Shown in pieces: positions 51,905-62,750 of a stretch of 64,000 bases of DNA. Both the position numbers and the translations under genes were made by a program. The DNA comes from Dasypus novemcinctus (taxonomy: Eukaryota > Chordata > Mammalia > Cingulata > Dasypodidae). The notes beneath the pieces were generated by a model. It had not been told where the DNA came from. It ran no database searches and saw only the letters and a list, made by a program, of their open reading frames with translations. The stretch covers positions 47,319,212 through 47,383,211 of the forward strand of contig NC_080680.1 of assembly GCF_030445035.2 (NCBI RefSeq), in the 5' to 3' direction. Numbering within the stretch: the first letter of the stretch is position 1; every line of letters begins with the position of its first letter.

Positions 51905-53070
51905 TATAAATGTGTCCTTGTTTGCCATAGGGATGTTTTCTGGACAGAAGAGGCCCTCACAGTAGCTAACAAAATATTAAACTTCCACTTCTGGGGAAGC
52001 GCTGCTCTTTCTCAGATAAGATAGCCAAAAAGCTCAGGAATATATAACTCTTGTCTAATAAAAGAAAACAGGGTAAGAGGCTAAAGCCCTTGATCTTAAC
52101 GCTTGCACCTATGAACCTTTTTCCTGTAATAAAGAAACTAAGCCTAAATATAATTAATGCCTAAGAGTTATCAACTGAAAAACTCCTTGATGCTCAGTTG
52201 TGGCCTTTCTCTAAGACAAACTCTGCAAATCGACTCACTACCTCCCCCACCCCTACCCCCATCGATGTGGAATACAACTTCCAGAGATGAGCCTCCCTGG
52301 CACCGGAGAATATGATCAGTTGTTAATCAGTGATGCATTTGGAGAAAGTCCTTGATCAAAAGGGGGAAATATTAAATAAAACAGAATTTTTATGGCTGAA
52401 AGATTTCCAAGTGAGTCAGGAGGTCACTCTAGAGGTTACACATAAGCAGGTCTCAGCCAGAACTTCACAAACTGCCACACTAAACAAAGCCCCAAACAAA
52501 AGAGCTCCTGAGGGCCCTGAGGATGTCCTAACACCAAAGGCAAGACACACGGCCCATGAAGTCAACAACCCCTTGGCAGGCTCTATCTGAAAACCTATTT
52601 CCCCAATATAATATAGTTATATGTATTTATAATTCCCCTAATCATGGATTTTCTACTCCTTTTATTTGAACTTATAATTTTCAATTTACTCATTATGTTT
52701 ATTTCTTAGAAACTTAAAGCCTTTGGATTGTTCCTATGCCAATTGTGCCCTGAAACCCCGGGGTATGTGGCCAACTTGTACTCTCCAGTTCTTCAGGCCT
52801 GCCCTGGACACTAGCAAAACGATGATGCTGGACTAGCCCAATCCCAAAAGCAAATAGTATCTTCAAGGGCAAGCAAGAAAATTCCATTCCTCTGCCCCAT
52901 AATACCTACATCTCTTCTCGGTCTGAAGCAGAGCAGGCATTGTCCCAAATCCTTCAAGGTTGAAGAATGAACAAAAGTAAGGGGGGCGGGGGGAGTAGTG
53001 TAACCACTGACTAAACCAGATTCATTTTTATTGTAGTTATCTTGGGTTAACTGAGTAACCTGTAGCAATG
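51905..53070 (+). repeat. 1.2-kb repeat of unknown family, copy 2
   Basis: It is co-linear with 48852-49998, showing GATATAAATGTGTCCTTG, CACAGTAGCTAACAAAATAT, TCTAATAAAAGAAAACAGGG, CAAAACGATGATGCTGGACT and AGTGTAACCACTGACTAAAC. It ends near CAATGATATAAAAAAAATAA. Here it lies beyond the 3' end of LINE-1 'F', about 200 bp after it, which argues that the unit is separable from L1. Confidence 0.7.
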
Positions 53071-53830
53071 ATATAAAAAAAATAAATAAAATGGCAAATA
53101 TATTAAGAGAAATTGGATATAAGTATGGTCTGTCCTGGGTCATATATAATTCCCCACCTTCTGTGGGCCTATGAAACCTAAACAACAAGTTATCTGCTTC
53201 CGATTTACAATGGAGGGATAGGTATAGGATAAACAGTCCCATCACCATAGGGATAAACTGTATGGAAAACAAGGTTCACAGGTCCCAAACAAATCCAAAA
53301 CCCAGCAGGACATATTTCATTAGATTTCAAATTGTGTCAGTCTATGGAACAGTTTTGTCCTTCAGGCTAGATCAAGTAGCAGCCCTTCCAAGTGCTTGCC
53401 CAGTGGCCATGCTCTCCCAAACACTGGGGTGAAGGCTCCACCTCTCCAAGCATCAGGATGGCGGCCAGGCTCTCCCTCGACATCGAAGCACAGTTTCTGC
53501 TCTCTCCGAGCCCTGGGGTGGTGGCCAGACACTCTGCAAGCACTGGGTCCCAGGCTCCACCTTCTCCAATCATAGGGCTGTCAGCATGATGCTCTGCATG
53601 CCCCAGAGAAGAGGCTCCACCCTTTCAGGGCACTGGTGAGTCAACACTCTTCCTGAACAACAAGGTGGAACATGCACCTTCTCCAAGAGCCAGGGCAGAC
53701 TCACCCTGTCCACACACAGGCTTGGGCCCACTCTCTTCGGTTCAGACCTCAGCTTCCACGATTCTGCCATAAAGTGATTTTTCCTTCAGTTTTTCTCCTC
53801 TCTGTCCCTTTTATTCCTGGTTAGCAGTGG

Positions 53831-53861
53831 TTCTTTTTTTTTTAAGATTTATTTATTTGCT
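53831..53861 (-). repeat. DAS SINE tail remnant
   Basis: A T-run followed by AAGATTTATTTATTTGC is the exact terminal signature of the DAS family, with nothing of the body left. It may be a very short 5'-truncated insertion. Confidence 0.5.
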
Positions 53862-53980
53862 TTGACACCAAGTTAACTTCAGTAGTATACACAAATCTCT
53901 GCTACTGTGGTCTTCAGTTCTTTAGTTCCTTTTCATAACTTCCATCTCTCTTGATATTCTTTGCATTCATCTATCATTTT

Positions 53981-54384
53981 TTTAAAAGATTTATTTAATT
54001 TCTCTCCCCTTCCCCCCACCCCCACCCCAGTTGTCTGTTCTGTGTCTATTTGCTGCATGTTCTTCTTTGTCTGCTTCTGTTGTTGTCAGTGGCACGGGAA
54101 TCTGTGTCTCTTTTTGTTGCGTCATCTTGTTGTGTCAGCTCTCCGTGTGTGCGGCGCCATTCCTGGGCAGGCTGCACTTTCTTTCACGCTGGGTGGCTCT
54201 CCTTACAGGGAGCACTCCTTGAGCATGGGGCTCCCCTACACGGGGGACGTGGCAGGGCACTCCTTGCGCACATCAGCACTGCACATGGGCCAGCTCCACA
54301 CGGGTCAAGGAGGCCCAGGGTTTGAAGGCAGACCTCCCATTTGGTAGATGGACGTCCTAATCACTGGGCCAAGTCTGCTTCCCC
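53981..54384 (-). mobile_element. DAS-III SINE (minus) in the MaLR fossil
   Basis: The order is T-run, AAAAGATTTATTTAATTTCT, body (CGGCGCCATTCCTGGGCAGG), then the complement of the head (ACTGGGCCAAGTCTGCTTCC). CTATCATTTT is duplicated at 53971-53980 and 54385-54394. Confidence 0.95.
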
Positions 54385-55493
54385 CTATCATTTTCTTGAT
54401 TTCCTTTCCTTATCAGCAGTCGTTCTAGTCATACAAATTATGCAAAAAAGCTGTCAGTTTTATATGTAGTACAACCATCAGAAATCCTTCCTGGATAACT
54501 GTATTTCCAATCCTGAATTGTACTGAAATGGCTGACTAGTTCTATGCTCATTTAAACTCTCACATAGAGCACTATTTTCTGTGGTCTCATTTTCCGGAAG
54601 CTCAGAATTTTCCAAACCATCAATTTCTGGTTTCTTGGTACTTAGAGGTTCTCACTTTATATCTTTCCTTTCACATTTCCTTTTCACATTTTACTATAAG
54701 TTGCAAGCAAGGAGAAACCAGGCAGCACTTCCCACATTTAGTTTGGAACTCTCTTTAGCTAAATATCCAAGCTTGTCAACTGCAAATTCTGCCTTCTGTC
54801 TGACATCAGGACTCATTTTGCTAAGATCTTTGCCACTTTAAAATAAGGATAGCCTTTCTTAGGACACACTCATCATTTCTAAGGCCTCATCAGAAATAAC
54901 ATTAGCATCCATATTTCTGCCAACAGTCTCTCCAAAGCAATATAGGCCTTTTCTATCAAGCACCTCACAGTTCTTCCCCTTTATTCATTACCCAATTCCA
55001 TAGCCATTTCCACATTTTCGGTATTTGCAATGGAAGCACAGACTCTTCTGGTACCAAAATCTGTTTTTGCTGAGCTGCTGAAAGGAGATACCATAAAATG
55101 GGTTGGCTTTAACTATGGCAATTTATTAGCTTATAAACTCACAATTTTGCAGCCATGAAAAAGTCCAAATCAAGGAATTAAAATGATGATGCTTTGTTCT
55201 CAAAGACCAGCTGCCTGCGATCCTGGACTCCTCTGTCACACAGCAACACACAAAGTGGTGTCTGATGATCTCTTCCCTTCTCCAGGTTTTGCGGCTTTCA
55301 GCTTCTTGCTTCTGTAGCTTTGTCTTTGTCTGAATTTCATTTTTATGAAGGACTCCGGTAAGAAGACTCACACTGAATGAGATGTGTCACATCTGAAGAT
55401 CCTACATACAATGGGTCCACACCCACAGGAATGGATTAACTTTAACAACGTACTTTTCTGGGGTACAAACTGCTTCGAACCATCACAGGGTTT

Positions 55494-56790
55494 AATATCT
55501 AGAATATATAAGGAAGCAGATGTAGCTCAAATGATAGAATGTCCGCCTACCATGTAAGAGGTCCAGGGTTCAAACCCAGGCCTCCTGGCCTGTGTGGTGA
55601 GCTGGCCCATGTGCAGTGCTGCTGCACGCAAGGAGTGCCATGTCACACAGGGGTGCCTCCAGCATAGAGGAGCCCCATGTGCAAGGAGTGCACCTTGCAA
55701 GGAGAGCTGCCACTCGCAAAAAAAGTGCAGCTGCCCAGGAGTGGTGCTGCACACACGGAGAGCTGATGCAGCAAGATGACACAACAAAGACAGACAAAGA
55801 TTCCCAGTTCCGCCACGAATGCAAGTGGACACAGAAGAACACACAGTGAATGGACACAAGAGAGCAGACGATGGGGGGCGGGAGGGAGGAAAAATAAATC
55901 TCTAAAAAAATAGAATATATAAACAACTGCTGCAACTCAACAATATACAAATAACCCAATTTAAAACTGGGCAAAGGACATCCCTCTGAAGATAAATGGC
56001 CAAATAAGCATATGAAAAGTTGTTCAGCATCACTGGCAATCAGAAAAATGCATATCAAACCACAGTGGATTATCACTTCACACCTACGAGGATTGTTTTT
56101 TTTAAATGTTGGCAAGGATCCAGAGAAATTGGAACCCTTACACACTATTAGTGGAATTGTAAAATGATGCAGCCACTATGGGAATCATTTTGGCAATTCC
56201 TTAAAAAGTTGAACAAAGAATTACCATATGACCCAACAATCTCACTTCTTGGCATATACCCAAACTAAGAAGCAGGGACTCAGATATCTACACATCAATG
56301 TTCACAGCAGCATTATTCACAAAATCCAAAAGATAGAAGCAACTCAAGTGTCCATCAACAGATGAATGGATAAATGAAAAGTGGAATATATACACAGTGG
56401 GATATTACGCAGCCATAAAAAGGAATGAAGTTCTGATGCATGCTACAACATGGATGAACCATGAAGACATTATGTTGAAAGAAACAGACCAAACACAAAA
56501 GGACTAACACTGTATGATTTTACTTATATGAAATACCTACAATCAGCAAATTCAGAGACACATTGTAGACTACAGGTTACCAGGGACAGGGGCGTAAGAG
56601 GAAAGAGAAATTATTGTTTAATGGGTACAGAGCTTCTGTTAGAGGTGATAAAGGGTTTGGGTAATGGATGTTGGTGAAAGGAGCACAATATTGTGAATGT
56701 AATATCACTGAATAGTACACTCGAAAGTGAGTGAATGGGAAATTATGAGTTGCATACATGTTACTGCAAAAAAACTTTAATGCTGCATTA
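55494..56790 (+). mobile_element. LINE-1 ORF2 end and 3' UTR
   Basis: GGTTTAATATCTAGAATATA is L1 ORF2 sequence, interrupted at 55511-55910 by a SINE. After it come AACTGGGCAAAGGACATCCC, TGACCCAACAATCTCACTTC and CATAAAAAGGAATGAAGTTC. A 3' UTR follows with GGTTACCAGGGACAGGGGCG, ending near 56790. It is broken in all frames. Confidence 0.8.
55511..55910 (+). mobile_element. DAS SINE (diverged subfamily) in L1
   Basis: The head is AGGAAGCAGATGTAGCTCAA with B box GGGTTCAAACCC, and the tail is AAAATAAATCTCTAAAAAAA. AGAATATATA is duplicated at 55501-55510 and 55912-55921. Confidence 0.93.
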
Positions 56791-57894
56791 CAGAGAAATC
56801 TCAAATGGAAGTAGTACTAAAATATTTTATATTTAATAATGATGTAGGATGGTGTGATGAAAGAACTAGATTTGGCATAGGCACCTTGGTAGAAACTTAG
56901 GTTTCTACCAACAACCAGCTGGACTTGGGCCTCTTTGAGCCCATTTGCTAGCCTATGAAAATAAGGATGCTATCTGCTGCTCTGCTGAAGCACTACACAG
57001 AACTGCTCCTTAAGCACAAGATAATATGAATGGAAATAGTAATAAACTTTAAAGAGTGCCCTATGAGTATAGGTTTTATTATTCCAGCATTTGTAAATTT
57101 AACTATCTTGGTTTCCAAAATTATTGAGAACCCTCCAAAGGATACTGACATGTAATGTGATCAGTAATTGAGCACAAATGGACTCCCATGAGGCTGTTGT
57201 TCAGAAAACATTTGGATTAGTGAGCAGGTTTAGCACTTTCCAGCACTGACATTTCAGAGCAGCCTATTTATCTACTCATTCACCATACAGAAGGAAATCC
57301 ACATCAACACAGGGATAAAAACATCCATTTACTAGTGAATAAAGCAACATTAAACAAGTGTTCAACTAGTGTGGGAGATGAAAGCAGAAAGGTAATTATT
57401 AGCCAGAAAAACAGTCACTTGGGATAAATAATGGAACATTTTAACTCAATGTTGGCTCTCATCTATGTAGTAAGGCATTATATATTCTATATTGAGAAAA
57501 ACAGGGCAGGTTGGGACAGTTCAGCGATTGTGCCAGTAAGTGCAAATATTGCCCATCATCTCAAGTAAAAGCAGAAATGCTATCCTACACAGTCCCTTTG
57601 TGAGAATCAGAAAAAGGCAACCTATCTAGGCAGATGGAGCCCTGCACCAGAGCAAGAGTAGCCTAGGCTAAGGATCAGCCCTTAGCTCACTCCCTTGACT
57701 CAGTGCCTTTTTTACAACCTACACACTGCATACAGTCCTGCTGAAATGGTATGTAATCTTAGAATATGAAAACATACTCATTAATAATAGAAATACCATT
57801 CAGAACCTAGAGGTATATACAAATGTATCCATTTTGTTGCAATCTGAGGATTTTTGAAGGTCTCTGGAGATAACCCCTAAAAAAGGCAAGAAAT
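56791..57894. other. Intergenic, mostly unique
   Basis: The segment 56860-57060 has a MIR-like look (TGGACTTGGGCCTCTTTGAG, AAAATAAGGATGCTATCTG). The remainder, including 57480-57800, holds no recognised gene or repeat. Confidence 0.45.
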
Positions 57895-58462
57895 CTCTGA
57901 AAAAAAGCACCCGTGTGTTGATACAGAGGTGGTGTTTGGGAATTCTGCACATGTGCATGATTGTAAGTTTACAACTTCTGTCATAAAAATATATTTAAAA
58001 AATAATAATAGGGTGGGTTGGGAGAAAAATACACCAAATGTAAGATATGGACTATAGTTAGTAGTAAGATTTTGACAATATTCTTTCATAATTTGTAACA
58101 AATGTCTCACGACAATGCAAGGTGTTGGTGGAGGGCTGATATATGGGTCCCCTGAATGATGTTATGCATGTTTGCTTTGTAAGTTCACAACTTTTTACTA
58201 TGTACTTATTAAGTATGTTCATATATAAATGATATAAAGATAATAGAGTGGGTTGGGGAAAAATACTTTGGTTAGTAGTAATATTTTGACGATGTTCTTT
58301 AATCATTAGTTAAAAAATGTTTACCAACAATACAAGGTATTGGTGGTAGGGTGAGATGAGAGTCCTGTATGATATGTTTGTTTTGTAAGTTCACAACTAT
58401 TACTATACACTTATTGTTTATGTAAGTTTATGTATGAATGCTACACTTCAATAAAAATTTTT
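57895..58462 (+). repeat. Tandem L1-type 3' ends
   Basis: Three related segments end with TGTAAGTTTACAACTTCTGT (57970), TGTAAGTTCACAACTTTTTA (58180) and TGTAAGTTCACAACTATTAC (58385). The last two full units start GGGTGGGTTGGGAGAAAAAT (58010) and GAGTGGGTTGGGGAAAAATA (58246), a spacing of about 236 bp. The array ends CAATAAAAATTTTTTTTAAT and an A-run. Confidence 0.7.
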
Positions 58463-58561
58463 TTTAATGTAAAAAAAAAAGCATTGGTTTTGTTTTCTCT
58501 AACTCAATTTTTGCTTTGGGTTCTTAAGTCTCCCCCAAACATTTTTACACTTGTCTCTAAA

Positions 58562-58795
58562 GCTGGGTTTCTTAATGTTGGTACTATTGACACTTTGGAT
58601 CAGACAATTTTCTGTTGTGGAGGGCTGTCCTGGGTATTGCAGGATGTTGAAGCAGCACCCCTGGCCACTACCCACTAGATGCCAACAGCACCCAGCCCCG
58701 GTTATGATCATTAGAAATGTCTCTAAAAATTGCCAAATGTCCCCTGGCGGGGCGGTGGAGGCAAAATTGCCCTCAGTTGAGAAACACTATTCTGA
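58562..58795 (-). repeat. MER5A hAT-Charlie MITE
   Basis: GGGTTTCTTAATGTTGGTAC, GAGGGCTGTCCTGGGTATTG, CCACTAGATGCCAACAGCAC and AAATGTCCCCTGGCGGGGCG, ending CAGTTGAGAAACACTATTCT, are the complement of MER5A almost end to end. Confidence 0.9.
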
Positions 58796-58959
58796 AGGAT
58801 CTGGTACCCATCAGGGCCTCCAATACCCACTAGGCAAGCTTCTTTCTCTTGAACACAGTTAAGATTGTACAAAAATCTGCTTATGATGGGACAGTGTCTA
58901 GTTAGGTCTGCTGCTCTTACACCTAAGATTCAGTGGCTAGCTTATGCCAATTTTTTAAA

Positions 58960-59470
58960 CTGAATGTATTATTTAAGGCTCTTTTAATTGTATTTGGCAG
59001 AAACCAATTCAAATTTACACACAAAAAAACGTGTCTAACCCGAGGATATTTCATAGAACCAAGGGTAAGGATTACGGGTTTCAGGAATGGCTGGGATCAG
59101 GAATTCCAACAACTGGGCATTTGTGCTATGCTTAATTCTTCTCTTTCCTCTCTGCAGATTGGCTTCCTCTGTGTCTTGGTTCCACAAAGTGGAAATCCTG
59201 GCTATCAACAGCTCCCAGGTTTTACTATTAGAACAGAGACTGGCTCTTTTCCCTGGCTCCAATTCCAGAATTCCTAGCAAACGATTTGATTGAGCCAGCT
59301 TATGTCTGTGCCCAACCCCAGTATAAGCAACTGTGGCCAGCAGGCAGGGTCATATTTCCAAAATTTAGGTACTTACACTACAGATATGTTGATGGAATGG
59401 GAGGGGGGCGTGGGACAAATCCTAGAGAGTGGTGGGCCTGAGCATCCCAGACAAACCAGTGGTGTTTCCC
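58960..59470. repeat. Ancient interspersed repeat, class uncertain
   Basis: GGCAGAAACCAATTCAAATT, GGTTTCAGGAATGGCTGGGA, CAGCTCCCAGGTTTTACTAT and CAACTGTGGCCAGCAGGCAG fit a common old mammalian repeat that I know by its layout but cannot name with confidence. No coding exon is seen. Confidence 0.45.
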
Positions 59471-60525
59471 TAGCTCATGATCATTAGACAACTATCACAG
59501 TTGCTTCAAATACTTTTTCCTTTTAATGCTCTTCTTGAAGTTAGGCAAAAATAGAAAGCCTGTTCCAAATAAGAATATATTAAGCAATACAATTCATATA
59601 CCACAAAATATACTTTTAAACCGTACACATTTCAATGGCTTATATAATCACAAGGTTGTGCAGCCATCTGCCAAATTCCAGAACGTTTTCACCTTCCAGA
59701 AAGAAACCATGTAGTCATTACCAGTCACTCCCCATTTCCCCTTTTTCTCCTCCCCTCTGCACCCCAGCCACTGGCAACCACTAATCTTTGTCTCTATGGT
59801 TTGCCTATTCAGGACATTTCATGTAAATTGCAATTATGCAATATATATGACATTTTATGTCAGGCTTCTTCAACTTAGCACAATGTTTTAAGGGTCATCC
59901 GTATTGTAGCACATATCAGTATTTCTTTTTATGCCTGAATATAGCTATACCACATTTTGTCTATCCACTTATCAGTTGATAGATATGTAGGATGTTTCCA
60001 CTTTTGGACTATTATGAATAACGCTGCTGTGCACATTCATTTTCAATTCTTTCTAGGAGTGGAACTGTGGGATCATCTGGTAATTCTGATTTTGTGAGGA
60101 AATGCTAAACCATGTAATAAAGAGCTGCACCATTTTTACAGCCACACCAGCAATGTATGAAACTTCCAATTTCTTCACATCCTCATTAACACTTGATATT
60201 GTCTTCTTGATTGTAGTCACCCAAGTGGTTGTACAGCGCTGTTTCTGTTTCTTGTTTTCCCCAATGGCTAACATTACCATGCATCATTTTATATGCTTAA
60301 TGGTTATTTGCATATTTTCTCTGGAGAATTGTCTATTCAGATTCTTAGCCCATTTCTCAACTGTACTGTCTTTTTAATGTTGAGTTGTAAGAAAGAGTTC
60401 ATTATATATTCTTGATACTAGACCCTTATCAGATACATGATCTGCAAACATTTTCTTACTGTAGGCTTGTCCTTTCATGTTCCTGACAGTGTCTCTTGAA
60501 GCACAAAAGTTTTTAATTTTGATGA

Positions 60526-60909
60526 GGGAAGTGGACTTGACCCAGTGGTTAGGGCGTCCATCTACCACATGGGAGGTCAGCGGTTCAAATCCATGGCCTC
60601 CTTGACCCGTGTGCAGCTGGCCCATGGGCAGTGCTGATGCATGCAAGGAGTGCCGTGCCACGCAGGGGTGTCCCCACGTAGGGGAGCCCCATGTGCAAGG
60701 AGTGCGCCCCACAAGGAGAGCCGCCCAGCACAAAAGAAAGTGCAGCCTGCCCAAGAATGGCACCGCACACACGGAGAGCTGACACAACAAGATAACGCAA
60801 CAGAAAGAAACAGATTCCTGAGAAGACGCAGCAAATAGACACAGAGAACAGACAACCGGAGTGGGGTGGGGGTGGGGGTAAATAAATAAATAAATCTTTA
60901 AAAAAAAAA
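60526..60909 (+). mobile_element. DAS-III SINE in the ancient L1
   Basis: The head is GGGAAGTGGACTTGACCCAG with B-box-like GGTTCAAATCC, and the tail is AATAAATAAATAAATCTTTA. Part of the body near 60810-60825 is deleted relative to other copies. Confidence 0.93.
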
Positions 60910-60962
60910 GAGAGACAGATTCCCATGCCACTGACAACAGAAGCGGACAAAGAAGAACATGC
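60910..60962 (+). repeat. DAS body fragment abutting a complete DAS
   Basis: AGAGACAGATTCCCATGCCA and GACAACAGAAGCGGACAAAG belong to the 3' half of the DAS body. It has neither head nor tail of its own and lies directly after the poly(A) of the preceding SINE. Confidence 0.75.
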
Positions 60963-61092
60963 AGCTATTGGTTATCATAAGTAAGAAACTATTGCTAAAT
61001 CCAAGGTCATGAAGATTTACAGCTATATTTTCTCCTAAGAGTATTAGTTTTAGCTCTTACATTCAGGTCTTCGATCCATTTAGAGTTAATTT

Positions 61093-61490
61093 CCCCTTTT
61101 TTTTCTCTCCCCTTCCCTGCGCCTCCCCCCAGTTGTCTGTTCTCTGTGTCCATTCACTGTGTGTTCTTCTGTACCCGCTTGTATTCTTGTCAGCGGCATT
61201 CAGAATCTGTCTTTTTGTTGCGTCATCTTGCTGTGTCAGCTCTCCATTTGTGAAGCGCCACTCCTGGGCAGGCTGAGCTTTTTTTGTGCTAGGCAGCTCT
61301 CTATGGGGCACACTCCTTACACGTGGGGCAGCCCTATGCAGGGGACACCTCTGCGTGGCATGGCACTCCTTGTGTGCATCAGCACTGCACATGGGACAGT
61401 TCATCACACGGGTCAGGAGGCCTGGGTTTGAACCTTGGACCTCCCATGTGGTAGGCGGACGCCCTATCCATTGGGCCAAATCTGCTTCCC
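61093..61490 (-). mobile_element. DAS SINE (minus, diverged subfamily) in the ancient L1
   Basis: It starts with a T-rich tail, then body (GTGTTCTTCTGTACCCGCTT) and the complement of the head (TTGGGCCAAATCTGCTTCCC). TAATTT flanks both sides. With the plus-strand DAS 183 bp away it makes an inverted pair. Confidence 0.9.
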
Positions 61491-62750
61491 TAATTTTTGT
61501 ATATGGTGTGAGGTAGGTGTCCAACTGCACTCTTTTGCATGTAGATCCGGTTGTCCCATCACCATTCGTTGAAAAGACTATTCTTTTACCCATTGAATTG
61601 TCTTGACACACCTGTCAAAAATCAATTCATTATAGATGTATGGGTTTTATTTCTGGACTCTCTGTTATATTCTATTTCTTTATGTCTACATTATGCCAGT
61701 ATGACATGGTCTTGATTACTATTGCTTTGTAGTAAGTTTTGAAAAGTGAAAGTCCTGTAATTTTGTTTTTCAAGATTGTTTTGGCTATTCTGGGTCCCTC
61801 GCACTCACATGTGAATTTTAGCACATGTGGGGTGGGAAGGAGGGGAAGCAGCTGAGATTTTGGTAGGGATTACCTTGAATTTGTATATCAATAAGAGGAA
61901 TATTACCACCTTAACAACATTTGGTCATCCAACTCACAGACACAGATATCTTTGCGTTAATTTAGGTCTTTACTTTTTCAACAGTTTATAGTTTTCAGCA
62001 AACAAGTCTTCCACTTCTTTACTGAATTTATTCCTAAGAATTTTATTCTTTTTGATGTTATTATAAATGGAATTTTAATTTCATTTTCAAATAAATCATT
62101 GCTTATACATAAAAATAAAATTGGCTTTTGCATACTGATATTGTATCCTGCAACACTGCCAAATTCAATATTAGCTACAATAGTTCTTTGCTGATTTCTT
62201 ACGATTTTTCTATATACAAGGAAGGGCACATCATCTGCTACTAGAGATCATTTTAATTCTTCCCTTCCAATCTGGATATCTTTTCTTTTTCTTGCCTAAT
62301 TGCCCTGGATACAACTCCAGTAGTGAACAGTAGGAGTGAGAGCTGATCTCAGTGGGAAGAACATCCAGTCTTTCACCATTAAGTATGATATTAACTGTGT
62401 GTTTTTCACACATGCACTTTGTCAGGACGAGGAATTTCTCTTGCACTCTTAGTTTGTTAAGATATTTTATCATGAAAGGATTTTGCTAAAAACCCTCTGC
62501 CTCTATTGAGATGATCATGGATGTAGTTACTGTCTTTTATTCTACTGATAAGGTGTATTACAAGTTTGATTTTTGGATGTTAAGCCTCCCTTGTATTACC
62601 CACTACCACCAATAAAACAACATCCTTCTTTATTAGCCTTTTAGTGATTTTCTCTGTTAATGGAGATAATTTAAAATTTCTAATTATGCTGAAGCTCAAT
62701 ATTTACCAAATAATAGGTCAATGAAGTAAATTAACATTTCCATGTTGAAT

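Larger units (their letters stand above)
53270..55493 (-). mobile_element. MaLR retroelement fossil: internal region plus one LTR
   Basis: The plus strand carries, in order, MaLR-like internal sequence (CAAAACCCAGCAGGACATAT, the GC-richer repeats 53380-53760, CCCAATTCCATAGCCATTTC, CTGGTACCAAAATCTG). An LTR follows from about 55070 to 55493 (AAAATGGGTTGGCTTTAACT, CACCCACAGGAATGGATTAA, ending GAACCATCACA). The order fits a minus-oriented element with its 5' LTR on the right. No second LTR is seen on the left. A DAS-III is inserted at 53981-54384. It is a decayed and incomplete fossil. Confidence 0.7.
59565..62750 (-). mobile_element. Ancient L1 (L1M type), 3' UTR to ORF2
   Basis: The plus strand shows the complement of an old L1. 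3' UTR marks are AAGGTTGTGCAGCCATCTGC, CCACTGGCAACCACTAATCT and CTTAGCACAATGTTTTAAGG. ORF2 marks then follow (GGCTTGTCCTTTCATGTTCC, TTACTATTGCTTTGTAGTAA, GTGAACAGTAGGAGTGAGAG). Two DAS SINEs interrupt it (60526-60909 plus and 61093-61490 minus). It is heavily decayed. Confidence 0.85.
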
